Assembly: GCA_041584015.1 (NCBI GenBank)
Contig: JBFHES010000182.1
Location: 1-9,903, forward strand
DNA: 9,903 nt
Reading direction: 5' to 3'
From: JBFHES01 sp041584015
GTDB taxonomy: Bacteria > Bacteroidota > Bacteroidia > Bacteroidales > M50B96
The notes below the pieces were generated by a model. That model was not told the origin of the DNA. It worked only from the letters and a program-made list of their open reading frames with translations, and searched no databases. Below are positions 1 through 7,143 of the stretch, piece by piece. Made by a program: the position numbers and the translations under genes. Every line of letters begins with the position of its first letter. Positions within the stretch are counted from its first letter, which is position 1.

Positions 1-23
1 ACCACTAACAGAAATGCGCTCTT

Positions 24-52
24 TTTGTTTAAGCTTAGGACAATTAATTTTG
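24..52 (+). promoter_or_regulatory. Candidate Bacteroidota-type promoter (TTTG - 17 nt - TAATTTTG)
   Basis: TTTG at 24-27 could serve as the -33 element. TAATTTTG at 45-52 matches the Bacteroidota -7 consensus TAnnTTTG at every fixed position. The 17-nt gap is a little shorter than the usual 19-21 or so. A start site would be expected near 58-60. The match is seen in the sequence; promoter activity is inferred, and such AT-rich matches also occur by chance. Confidence 0.35.
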
Positions 53-60
53 ATCAAAAT
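47..60. promoter_or_regulatory. Perfect 14-bp palindrome overlapping the -7 box; possible operator
   Basis: ATTTTGATCAAAAT is perfectly self-complementary, centred between 53 and 54. It covers most of the candidate -7 element and the predicted start site. A dimeric repressor bound there would block the promoter. The core TTTGATCAAA loosely resembles the half-sites of Crp/Fnr-type regulators but lacks their usual spacer, so no regulator is named. Confidence 0.3.
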
Positions 61-89
61 ACAACAGAAAACTAGCACTGATAATTTTA

Positions 90-192
90 TAGGTGATTGC
101 GCCAGGAGAAAAACTTTCTCTCTCTTTAAGAGTCAATGCTGGTAAACGATGCAGAAGAAGCTTAAGACATAAGGTGATTTCTATATCACCTA
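90..192 (+). promoter_or_regulatory. Possible structured RNA leader with competing helices
   Basis: AGGTGAT occurs at 91-97 and again at 172-178. Its complement ATCACCT lies once, at 185-191. The second copy forms a local hairpin (7-bp stem, 6-nt loop). The first copy plus T90 can pair with 185-192 as an 8-bp closing helix around about 90 nt. Inside that domain, 101-105 can pair with 139-143, and GAGAAA (106-111) with TTTCTC (115-120). Two mutually exclusive helices next to a strong AGGAGG (197-202) is an attenuator- or riboswitch-like layout. It matches no class known to me and may be chance. Confidence 0.22.
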
Positions 193-196
193 AAAC

Positions 197-227
197 AGGA
201 GGATTCTCAAAAATGAAAAAAATTTAA
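197..227 (+). other. Strong Shine-Dalgarno and four-codon reading frame (MKKI) with an A7 run
   Basis: AGGAGG (197-202) sits 10 nt before ATG at 213, an unusually good ribosome site for this phylum. The frame stops after four codons (TAA 225-227). The ATG is followed by seven A residues (216-222). With one A fewer, the frame stays open to 450, about 78 codons, encoding a basic, cysteine-containing sequence with no recognisable features that overlaps the start of the next gene. It could be a leader peptide, the relic of a broken gene, or chance. Confidence 0.2.
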
Positions 228-419
228 CATAAAATGCATATTTACATGTTTATTAACACATTCATTGAAACAGATAAATAACTTTACGGCAAAATTATTT
301 TGTCTGGCAATATTCAAGAAAATGAGGTTGCTAAAGCGTGCAACCATCTATGTAAGTGTTGCATCTAAAATATTTAAAAGGAAACAAATTATTTACTGTA
401 GACATAAAACCACACAACT

Positions 420-3400
420 ATGTTTAAAAGAATTCTCATCATCCTATTAATTGCATTCCTGGTACCGTTTCAGATGTATGCTGATTGGGTGCCCTTTGAC
501 AACAATCAAACGGTTAAGGCCGCACCAAAGGTTACAATAATTAGTGATGACGCCTTAGCAACAATTGTAAAGATTGACATTTCGGGCTTTGAACTAACAC
601 ATTTCACAAATGGCACAGAACACTTTCAACGAGTTGATTTGCTAACAGATGCATTCATAACAAAAGAAGGATATCCAGCCTTACCGCATATTGCGGAGAT
701 AATAGCTGTACCAGATCAGGCAAGTATTTCTGTCGAGATAATTGAGATGGGTAGCGTACATAAATATGAGAACATCAATATTGCTCCTGCAAGAGCAAGT
801 TGGTTTGAAGGATTACCAGAAAGCGCTTACGAAAAAAACGAAGAAGCTTTTCAATCACAATTGGCATATCCAGTTGAACAAGCGGAACTTGGCTCTCCTG
901 CAATTTTTAGAGACTTCAGAATCTCGCGATTGGCAGTTTATCCGTTCCGATACATTGCAGCCACAAAAGAATTACAAGCTGTTTCAACAATTACCGTAAA
1001 AGTAAGTTACGGAAACGGAGCGGCCGTTAACCCCAAAACAACCACCAAACATGGTATTGCACCTTCCTTTGATAAAATATACAGCGCATCAATCCTTAAT
1101 TACAAAGAAGTGCTTCAAAGCAGATTTAATGGAAATTTAAGCGGAAGGGAAAAAATGCTTTGCATTATGCCTGACGAGTTCACTGCTAGTTTTCAAGAAT
1201 ATGCTGATTGGAAAAGAGAGAGCGGTACAGATGTGCACATATCAAGCTTTAGCGATATTAGTGCCAACTCAAGTAATCCTGAGATTATTAAGAATCACAT
1301 TACCGATGCCTACCAAAACTGGGAATACCCACCAACATACATCCTTTTAGTTGGTGACAATGGCGTTTTTCCAAGAAAGACAATAACCTACCCCGATTAC
1401 TCATTTGCACACGAAGACTATTTTGTTGAGATCGAAGGAAATGACTTTTTCCCGGAAATGATGATTGGTCGTTTCACAAACCAGGGTGATTACCGTATGC
1501 GTGTTATGATTAACAAATACATGAAGTATGAGAAAGAGCCATACACGGCAAATACTGATTGGTTCAAAAAAGCTATTTGTTGTTCAAACAACCTCTACGA
1601 ATCGCAGGTTGGAACAAAGAGACATACTGCAAAAGTAATGCTCGAAGATGGAGGTTTTACATCAGTAGACACCATGATGAGCGACGGAAATGGTTTTGGT
1701 GGAAACGGCTGTACCTACGATGAAGGCGATGTTGTGGCTAAGATTAACGAAGGTCGCAGCTGGTTAAACTACCGCGGAGAAGGCTGGAGTAGTGGATGGA
1801 ATGCTACCTGCTATAACTTCAATACATCTGATGTTTCCAGTTTAAACAACGGCGAGCAACTGACCTTTGTTACAAGCATTGGTTGTGGAGTTGCCATGTT
1901 CGATTCAGGTGGTGGTAATTGCTTTGGCGAAGAATGGATACAGCTTGGATCTTTATCAAGCATTAGAGGTGGCGTTGCCTTTGTTGGACCAACATCTAAT
2001 ACACACACCACTTATAATAACAGAATAGACAAAGGAATTTATGAAGGAATGTTCCGTGAAGGAATGGACACGCCTGGTCAAGCCTTACTTAGAGGTAAGC
2101 TATATATGTACAATGTTTTCGGAACCGACTCATGGGTTGAATACCACTACCGCGTATTCTGTGTATTAGGCGATCCAAGCTTACATGTTTGGAAAGATGT
2201 ACCATTGGCAGTTACAGTAGATCACCCGACAACACTTCCAATAGGTTTTAGCCAGAGTGTTATTGAAGTAATACATACTGCAAGCGGATTACCGGTAGAT
2301 AGCGCACAAGTTACCATTACTGGTCCTGATGTTTTCGAAACTGCGTTTACAAATGCACAAGGAGAAGTGGTTCTTGGTCTTAGTCCGCTCACTACCGATA
2401 CATTAACCATAACTGTACGCGGTGGAAATGTAATTCCTTACCAAAGCACAATTGTAGTTGAGCAAACAGCGGAGCATATTGGTTTAGCAGGCACCGCCAC
2501 TATTATCGATATAACTGGGAACACTGATGGTTTGATCAATCCGAATGAAAACTGTGAATTAACTTTCGCTCTTAAAAACTGGGGATCGCAAACCGCAATT
2601 AATGTTCAGGCAACCTTAACCTCATTGGATACAAATGTTCAAATAATTACAACAACACCTATTAACTTCGGTGATTTGACTTCCGGAGGATCTGCAGTTG
2701 GAAGTCCTTTTGAAATTAAGATTAATCCTAATTGCAAGATTGGTGAAAGCTTTGCCGTTCAATTAAATATTACAAGTAATACCAATAATTGGGATTACCT
2801 TTATAATAATGATGTTACAGGCTGTAACCTGCGCTACGATGACTTTGTTGTAAATGATGCAGCGGCTACTGTGGTAAATTACAGAATGGATCCAGGCGAA
2901 ACAGTTAAGCTATATATAGCAATTGAAAACAACGGATTTGACCTTGCTTCCAGCGTTCAGGCTATTCTACAAAGCAACGACCCATATATTACCGTTGAAG
3001 ATTCACTTGGTACATTCGGCACTATTGGAGTTGGCGGTTCAAGCATGAATAACAACAACTATTTTGTTGTTACCGTTGATGCCGCATGTCCGATGCAACA
3101 CGAAGGAATGTACACCTTGAAGCTAAATACATTAAATGGTTTTTACCCCTACCACACCGAATTACAATTCACCATCCCGGTTGGCTTACCGCAGCCATCA
3201 GACTATACTGGCCCTGACGACTATGGTTATTATGCTTACTCAAGTGACGACAGTATATTTGCTCAAGCACCAAGCTACAACTGGATGGACATTGAAACAA
3301 TTGGAACTGAAATTAATGTAACAAGTAGCGACTATACCGTTTCTGTTCCACTTCCTTTCAATTTCAAATACTACGGAATTGATTATTCTGAATTAAGAAT

Positions 3401-4187
3401 TAGCTCAGACGGTTGGGTTGCTTTTGGAAGCGGGAATCAAACTTCTTATGAAAATGCAAGTCTTCCAAATAACGATGCAGTTAATTGCATGGTGGCGGCA
3501 TTCTGGGACGACTTATACGACAATAACTGGGAAGACGGTAAGCTGTTTTACTACGACGATAGCGCAAATGACAGATTCGTTGTAAGCTGGAATGGCATTG
3601 CTCATTACGGCGATAATAGCGATCCTGATCCGGAAACATTCCAATTGGTGCTTTACGATCCATCCGTTTATCCAACCGCTACCGGCGACGGTGAGATTGT
3701 GGTGCATTACAAGGAAATCACCAATGGATCAAGCAATACGATTGGTATCGAAAACCACTCGCAGGATGTTGGATTACAATATGTATATAACAACAGTTAT
3801 GCACTAACAGCATCTGAGTTGCTAAGCCTGAAGGCAATAAAGTTCACAACAGAAACACCCGTGATCATGCTAGCTGATGAGGATATTCTTGAAAATGGTT
3901 TCAGTTCTAATGGCTTTGTTCTCGAACAGAACTATCCTAATCCATTCAGCGAGTATACACATATAAAATACACCATTCCTACGAAGAGCAATGTTAACCT
4001 GAACATCTACAGTGTTACAGGTTCGTTGGTACGTAGCTTCAATGCAGGCGAGCAGCAGGCAGGAATTTATACGGTTAAGTGGAACGGAATGGATGAAGCT
4101 GGAAACAAAGTAAGCAACGGAGTATATCTTTATCGTCTGCAAACAGAGAATTACATTAATACGAAGCGACTTTTCTTAATAAAGTAA
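420..4187 (+). CDS. Secreted C25 (gingipain)-family protein with T9SS sorting domain; catalytic His replaced by Glu
   Basis: A 1255-residue protein exported by Sec and then predicted to cross the outer membrane by type IX secretion. Residues 1-21 are a signal peptide (cut after the Y-A pair before D22). Residues about 22-240 resemble the C25 propeptide region (GYPALPHIAEIIAVP). The C25 domain spans about 244-592: ILLVGDNG near 308-315, DYFVEIEGNDFFPEMMIGRF, the SIGCG motif with Cys489, and the closing LGDPS at 583-587. In gingipains the catalytic His lies in a YTGHGS-type motif about 33 residues before the Cys. Here the equivalent NYRGEGW has Glu454, 35 residues before Cys489. An Ig-like segment (about 593-682), two CARDB-like beta segments (about 686-805 and 810-925), a beta-rich Asp/Tyr-rich domain (about 933-1155) and the sorting domain (QNYPNPF at 1170-1176 to the C-terminal K1255) follow. 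ATG 420 is chosen because the signal peptide begins there; it has no Shine-Dalgarno site. A terminator follows the gene, so it looks monocistronic. Family and secretion route are secure; peptidase activity is doubtful. Confidence 0.9.
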   Translation: MFKRILIILLIAFLVPFQMYADWVPFDNNQTVKAAPKVTIISDDALATIVKIDISGFELTHFTNGTEHFQRVDLLTDAFITKEGYPALPHIAEIIAVPDQASISVEIIEMGSVHKYENINIAPARASWFEGLPESAYEKNEEAFQSQLAYPVEQAELGSPAIFRDFRISRLAVYPFRYIAATKELQAVSTITVKVSYGNGAAVNPKTTTKHGIAPSFDKIYSASILNYKEVLQSRFNGNLSGREKMLCIMPDEFTASFQEYADWKRESGTDVHISSFSDISANSSNPEIIKNHITDAYQNWEYPPTYILLVGDNGVFPRKTITYPDYSFAHEDYFVEIEGNDFFPEMMIGRFTNQGDYRMRVMINKYMKYEKEPYTANTDWFKKAICCSNNLYESQVGTKRHTAKVMLEDGGFTSVDTMMSDGNGFGGNGCTYDEGDVVAKINEGRSWLNYRGEGWSSGWNATCYNFNTSDVSSLNNGEQLTFVTSIGCGVAMFDSGGGNCFGEEWIQLGSLSSIRGGVAFVGPTSNTHTTYNNRIDKGIYEGMFREGMDTPGQALLRGKLYMYNVFGTDSWVEYHYRVFCVLGDPSLHVWKDVPLAVTVDHPTTLPIGFSQSVIEVIHTASGLPVDSAQVTITGPDVFETAFTNAQGEVVLGLSPLTTDTLTITVRGGNVIPYQSTIVVEQTAEHIGLAGTATIIDITGNTDGLINPNENCELTFALKNWGSQTAINVQATLTSLDTNVQIITTTPINFGDLTSGGSAVGSPFEIKINPNCKIGESFAVQLNITSNTNNWDYLYNNDVTGCNLRYDDFVVNDAAATVVNYRMDPGETVKLYIAIENNGFDLASSVQAILQSNDPYITVEDSLGTFGTIGVGGSSMNNNNYFVVTVDAACPMQHEGMYTLKLNTLNGFYPYHTELQFTIPVGLPQPSDYTGPDDYGYYAYSSDDSIFAQAPSYNWMDIETIGTEINVTSSDYTVSVPLPFNFKYYGIDYSELRISSDGWVAFGSGNQTSYENASLPNNDAVNCMVAAFWDDLYDNNWEDGKLFYYDDSANDRFVVSWNGIAHYGDNSDPDPETFQLVLYDPSVYPTATGDGEIVVHYKEITNGSSNTIGIENHSQDVGLQYVYNNSYALTASELLSLKAIKFTTETPVIMLADEDILENGFSSNGFVLEQNYPNPFSEYTHIKYTIPTKSNVNLNIYSVTGSLVRSFNAGEQQAGIYTVKWNGMDEAGNKVSNGVYLYRLQTENYINTKRLFLIK

Positions 4188-4207
4188 AGTGTAAAATATT
4201 AAGCATT

Positions 4208-4250
4208 TAAGAGCCTGCATGCGAATTAACCATGCAGGCTACTTATTCTC
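4208..4250 (+). terminator. Intrinsic terminator after the C25-family gene
   Basis: AGCCTGCATG (4212-4221) pairs perfectly over 10 bp with CATGCAGGCT (4231-4240) around a 9-nt loop. TAAG (4208-4211) and CTTA (4242-4245) extend the stem past one bulged A. The following sequence is moderately T-rich (TATTCTCATTTTA). The hairpin lies 20-60 nt after the stop codon, so transcription of the secreted protein should end here, with the pgs genes starting from their own promoter. Confidence 0.8.
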
Positions 4251-4266
4251 ATTTTACTTAAATGGG

Positions 4267-4274
4267 TATGTTTT
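4267..4274 (+). promoter_or_regulatory. Weak candidate -7 box for the pgs operon
   Basis: TATGTTTT matches TAnnTTTG at all but the last fixed position and ends 15 nt before the pgsB start codon. No clean TTTG is found 19-21 nt upstream. A promoter is expected in 4246-4289 because a terminator precedes it, but its exact location is uncertain. Confidence 0.25.
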
Positions 4275-4289
4275 AATAATTAACAAACC

Positions 4290-5480
4290 ATGTATATTTT
4301 CTACATTTTACTTGTAATGGCAGTCTGTTCAGCACTCTTCGGATTGATTGAATACATGCGACATCAGAAGCGAATTTACTCCATTCCTGTTCGCATACAC
4401 ATTAATGGTACTCGGGGAAAATCGAGCGTAACGCGGCTGGTTGGCGCAGGTTTACGCGAAGGAGGCATCTCTGCGATAACCAAGGTAACCGGCACCTTTC
4501 CTCGATTAATTCTTGAAGATGGCAAGGAAACATACATTCACCGGAAATCGGGTGCAAACATTCTGGAACAACTTTCTATTGTACGATTTGCTGCCAAGCG
4601 AAAAGTAAATGCCCTTGTAATGGAATGCATGGCATTACAGCCGCAATATCAAGGTATCACCGAAAATCAAATGATTCACGCCAACCTAAGTGTAATGACT
4701 AATGTGCGCATGGATCATATTGATGTTATGGGTAAAACCCTACCGGAAATTGCCGAATCAATGGGAAAAACCATTCCAAAGAATGAGCACTTGTTTACAT
4801 CGGAAAATGACAACCCTCATTTATTACAGAATATTGCAGACAGGAGAAATACAACAACTCATTTTGCCAAAGCAACAGATGTTAGTCCTGATGAAATGAA
4901 AGGCTTTAGCTATATTGAACATAAAGAAAATGTTGCACTTTCGCTTGCCATTTGCGAACATCTAAACATTGAGCGGAAAACCGCGCTTAGAGGAATGTAT
5001 AACGCCATACCGGATGAAGGTGCACTCATGTGCTTTCAGGTAAATGCGTTTAAAAAACAGATTAATTTCTACAATGCTTTTGCTGCTAACGATCCTGACT
5101 CAACCTTAATTATATGGAATAAAATCAGGGATGAAATTGGGTTTGAAGGTAAGCGCATTGTACTACTAAATACCAGACATGACAGATTAGACCGGGCACG
5201 TCAGCTGGCAGAAATGACTGCAACCAAAATAGCCGACGAGGTAGATTATTTGTTACTGATTGGACAATCAACAGAAGTGGTTGAGAACATAGTAATTGAC
5301 TATGGATTACCACAAGAAAAAATTATTAATTTAGGCTGGACCACATCACAAAAAGTATTCGATCAGGCATTAGCGTTGAGCGACAACAAATCGACTATTA
5401 TTGCCATTGGCAATATGGGCGGAATGGGTGCAGAAACAGCTGACTTTTTTGAAAACCGCAGTTCGAAAAACTATGATTGA
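4290..5480 (+). CDS. pgsB: Poly-gamma-glutamate synthase PgsB/CapB (Mur-ligase-like amide ligase)
   Basis: ATP-dependent ligase that extends gamma-linked polyglutamate at the cytoplasmic face of the inner membrane, working with PgsC. At 396 residues it is close to Bacillus subtilis PgsB (about 393). Residues 2-20 form an N-terminal membrane anchor. The ATP-binding P-loop is NGTRGKSSVTRL (39-50, Lys44). Further family signatures are MECMALQP with Glu112, NVRMDHIDVMG (138-148, Asp142-His143), the AANDPDST motif (Asn267-Ser271) and NTRHDRLDR (294-302). All line up with the B. subtilis protein as remembered. The start is supported by the membrane anchor beginning directly at ATG 4290. It is the first gene of the run and overlaps pgsC by 8 nt. 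The family forms an amide bond via an acyl phosphate; glutamate as substrate is inferred from the family and from the adjacent pgsC, since related ligases can use other amino acids. Confidence 0.95.
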   Translation: MYIFYILLVMAVCSALFGLIEYMRHQKRIYSIPVRIHINGTRGKSSVTRLVGAGLREGGISAITKVTGTFPRLILEDGKETYIHRKSGANILEQLSIVRFAAKRKVNALVMECMALQPQYQGITENQMIHANLSVMTNVRMDHIDVMGKTLPEIAESMGKTIPKNEHLFTSENDNPHLLQNIADRRNTTTHFAKATDVSPDEMKGFSYIEHKENVALSLAICEHLNIERKTALRGMYNAIPDEGALMCFQVNAFKKQINFYNAFAANDPDSTLIIWNKIRDEIGFEGKRIVLLNTRHDRLDRARQLAEMTATKIADEVDYLLLIGQSTEVVENIVIDYGLPQEKIINLGWTTSQKVFDQALALSDNKSTIIAIGNMGGMGAETADFFENRSSKNYD

Positions 5481-5931
5481 ATTAGCAATTACATTAGGAC
5501 TATTTTTCAGCCTCCTTTCTTACGAAGTTTTTGGCTTAGCAGCCGGAGGTATCGTTGTGCCGGGTTACATTGCCTTGCAGTTATCCGAACCTGAACGGCT
5601 GGTTGGAACCATGGTGGTTAGTTTCTTAACCTTTTTAATTATTAAAGCTTTAGGAAAGTACACTTTTTTATATGGACGAAGACAAATGGTATTTAGCCTT
5701 TTAATTGGCTGTTTACTCGCGTACTTCTCCAGGTATTTTTTAAACATTGAAGTTGTGGGCACTTCGCTTGAACTGCAAGCCGTTGGTTGGGCAATTCCCG
5801 GCCTGATCGCACACTGGTTTGGCAAACAAGGCGTTTTCAAAACCTTGAATGTATTGTTCATTTCGGCAGTATTGGTTCGCCTGGTAGTTATCCTTTTATT
5901 CAATGGTGCATTATTGCCTAACTCATTATAA
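5473..5931 (+). CDS. pgsC: Poly-gamma-glutamate biosynthesis membrane protein PgsC/CapC
   Basis: Integral membrane partner of PgsB, needed for polymer synthesis and possibly its passage across the inner membrane. The 152-residue product matches the family length (about 149 in B. subtilis). About five hydrophobic segments are seen, near residues 3-25, 42-60, 75-92, 105-118 and 124-146. Family motifs are GGIVVPGYIAL, LYGRRQM and PGLIAHWFGKQG, each with a clear counterpart in Bacillus PgsC. ATG 5473 is chosen over an in-frame upstream ATG at 5401. The 24 extra residues would be hydrophilic sequence read through the end of pgsB, whereas MIELAIT begins the first membrane segment as in relatives. 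The start codon lies within the last codons of pgsB (ATGATTGA overlap), which suggests translational coupling and a fixed ratio of the two subunits. Confidence 0.94.
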   Translation: MIELAITLGLFFSLLSYEVFGLAAGGIVVPGYIALQLSEPERLVGTMVVSFLTFLIIKALGKYTFLYGRRQMVFSLLIGCLLAYFSRYFLNIEVVGTSLELQAVGWAIPGLIAHWFGKQGVFKTLNVLFISAVLVRLVVILLFNGALLPNSL

Positions 5932-5942
5932 ACGTTTAAGAG

Positions 5943-7100
5943 ATGTATAAATTCAGAGCAAAATCAAACATTGTCTTAGGCGTACTTTCTGCCTTATCGC
6001 TGCTAGCACTAATCGCTGTTGAGAGTAATAAAGTTGACGAAGAGCAGGACTATTATACCGAGAAATTAGAGGCAGCAGAATTAACCCAGCTGGCCGCAAC
6101 CACCCTGAAAAATTACCGAATGAATGAAGGGGTGTTTATTGATGCAGTAAACGACCCAAACAACACAGCCCTCATCGGGCAGGAATACACATTGATAACA
6201 ACCGACCGTGGTTACATTGAGGCCAAACTATCATCTACCAATCCTAACTTTGCAGCTATTGTGGTGCAACTGCTTAAAGAGGCTGGCGTTGGAGAAAAAG
6301 ACAACGTTGCCGTTGCAATGACAGGTTCTTTTCCTGCATTAAACATTGCTGTTATGGCAGCCCTGGAAACCTTAAAAGCAAAACCAATTGTTATCAGTTC
6401 CTTAGGATCTTCTAACTGGGGAGCAAATGATCCATACTTCACCTGGCTCGACATGGAAAACATTCTGTTTGAATCAAAGATATTTCATTCAAAGTCTATT
6501 GCCGCTTCAATTGGCGGTGGTGCCGATGTTGGCCGCGGACTAAGTCCGGAGGGTAGAGAGTTGATTCTGGAGGCTATTGAACGCAATAATATTCCACTAA
6601 TAAAAAAACCACATTTGGAGCAAAGCATTGCGGAAAGAATGGAGCTGTACAATAAAGCAAGCGCCGGAAATGAGTTAAAAGCATTTATTAATATTGGGGG
6701 AGGTATTGCTAGTATTGGAAATACCGTAAATGGAAAAATTATTCCACCGGGCTTAACCGAGCGTTTACCAATGAGTAACTTTCCGGTTAGAGGTGTAATG
6801 ATACAAATGGGACAAAACGAAATCCCGTTGATTCATTTACTCAACATTAATAAACTACTTAGAGAATATGGCTTACCTGAAAGTCCGGTTCCTTTGCCAG
6901 AGCCTGGCGATGGTGAAATTTTTATCAAGAAGAAATACAGCGTACTTATAACCAGCATTGTGGTGTTTGTATTATTGGTAATTATCATTCTGGTTTATTA
7001 CATGGAACAAAGAAGCCATAAACTTGGAACTGACGTGGTTCCGCAGCATGCTTCAAAAAAACAAAAAGATGACGATGGTGCGGATGCACTTTCGCTCTAA
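5943..7100 (+). CDS. pgsW: Poly-gamma-glutamate system protein PgsW
   Basis: A 385-residue membrane protein recognised as the companion of PgsB/PgsC in Gram-negative bacteria; its biochemical role is not established as far as I know. Residues about 9-28 form an N-terminal membrane helix. A soluble region of about 300 residues follows, and a second helix lies at about 333-353 (SVLITSIVVFVLLVIIILVYY). A charged tail ends in KKQKDDDGADALSL. The simplest topology puts the central region in the periplasm and both ends in the cytoplasm. That region has small-residue, glycine-rich stretches (AMTGSFPALN, SSLGSSNWGAND, SIGGGADVGRG, NIGGGIASIGN) that look like ligand-binding turns of an alpha/beta fold. 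The gene starts 11 nt after pgsC, consistent with one operon. Assignment rests on overall resemblance and context; the gene symbol is less certain than for pgsB and pgsC. Confidence 0.82.
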   Translation: MYKFRAKSNIVLGVLSALSLLALIAVESNKVDEEQDYYTEKLEAAELTQLAATTLKNYRMNEGVFIDAVNDPNNTALIGQEYTLITTDRGYIEAKLSSTNPNFAAIVVQLLKEAGVGEKDNVAVAMTGSFPALNIAVMAALETLKAKPIVISSLGSSNWGANDPYFTWLDMENILFESKIFHSKSIAASIGGGADVGRGLSPEGRELILEAIERNNIPLIKKPHLEQSIAERMELYNKASAGNELKAFINIGGGIASIGNTVNGKIIPPGLTERLPMSNFPVRGVMIQMGQNEIPLIHLLNINKLLREYGLPESPVPLPEPGDGEIFIKKKYSVLITSIVVFVLLVIIILVYYMEQRSHKLGTDVVPQHASKKQKDDDGADALSL

Positions 7101-7143
7101 TAAAATAGAAAGACGTAAACACGAAATAATAGAAAATAGGAAA

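Larger units (their letters stand above)
1..419. other. Non-coding leader/intergenic region upstream of the C25-family gene
   Basis: No convincing protein gene is seen on either strand. The stretch is AT-rich and contains a candidate promoter (24-52), a perfect palindrome (47-60), a possible structured leader (90-192), a strong Shine-Dalgarno-like AGGAGG before a four-codon reading frame (197-227), and a small imperfect palindrome CAAAAT-T-ATTTTG (290-302). If transcription begins just after the candidate promoter, the mRNA would have a 5' untranslated region of roughly 360 nt, which is long for one secreted protein gene. No tRNA or known riboswitch was recognised by eye. Confidence 0.6.

Noticed and set aside
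172..191. Hairpin AGGTGAT-TTCTAT-ATCACCT as an intrinsic terminator
   Set aside because: No T-run follows on either strand and the stem is only 7 bp; it is better considered as part of a leader fold.
290..302. CAAAAT-T-ATTTTG inverted repeat
   Set aside because: Short, AT-rich and without a second copy nearby; likely chance, though it could be a weak binding site.
265..450. 61-codon + strand reading frame before the C25-family gene
   Set aside because: It needs a TTG start, has no Shine-Dalgarno site or protein-like features, and overlaps the signal peptide of the true gene. It is kept only as part of the A7-run observation.
3870..4142. 90-codon minus-strand frame opposite the T9SS sorting domain, and other antisense frames (1811-2011, 3481-3707, 5565-5903)
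   Set aside because: Each is the antisense shadow of a well-supported gene, with no signal, motif or domain-like pattern.
5401..5472. N-terminal extension of pgsC from ATG 5401
   Set aside because: The 24 extra residues are hydrophilic and read inside pgsB in another frame; family length and the first membrane helix fit ATG 5473.
7024..7143. N-terminal extension of the two-domain protein from ATG 7024
   Set aside because: It overlaps pgsW and would bury a clear signal peptide 40 residues inside the protein; ATG 7144 gives a normal Sec signal.
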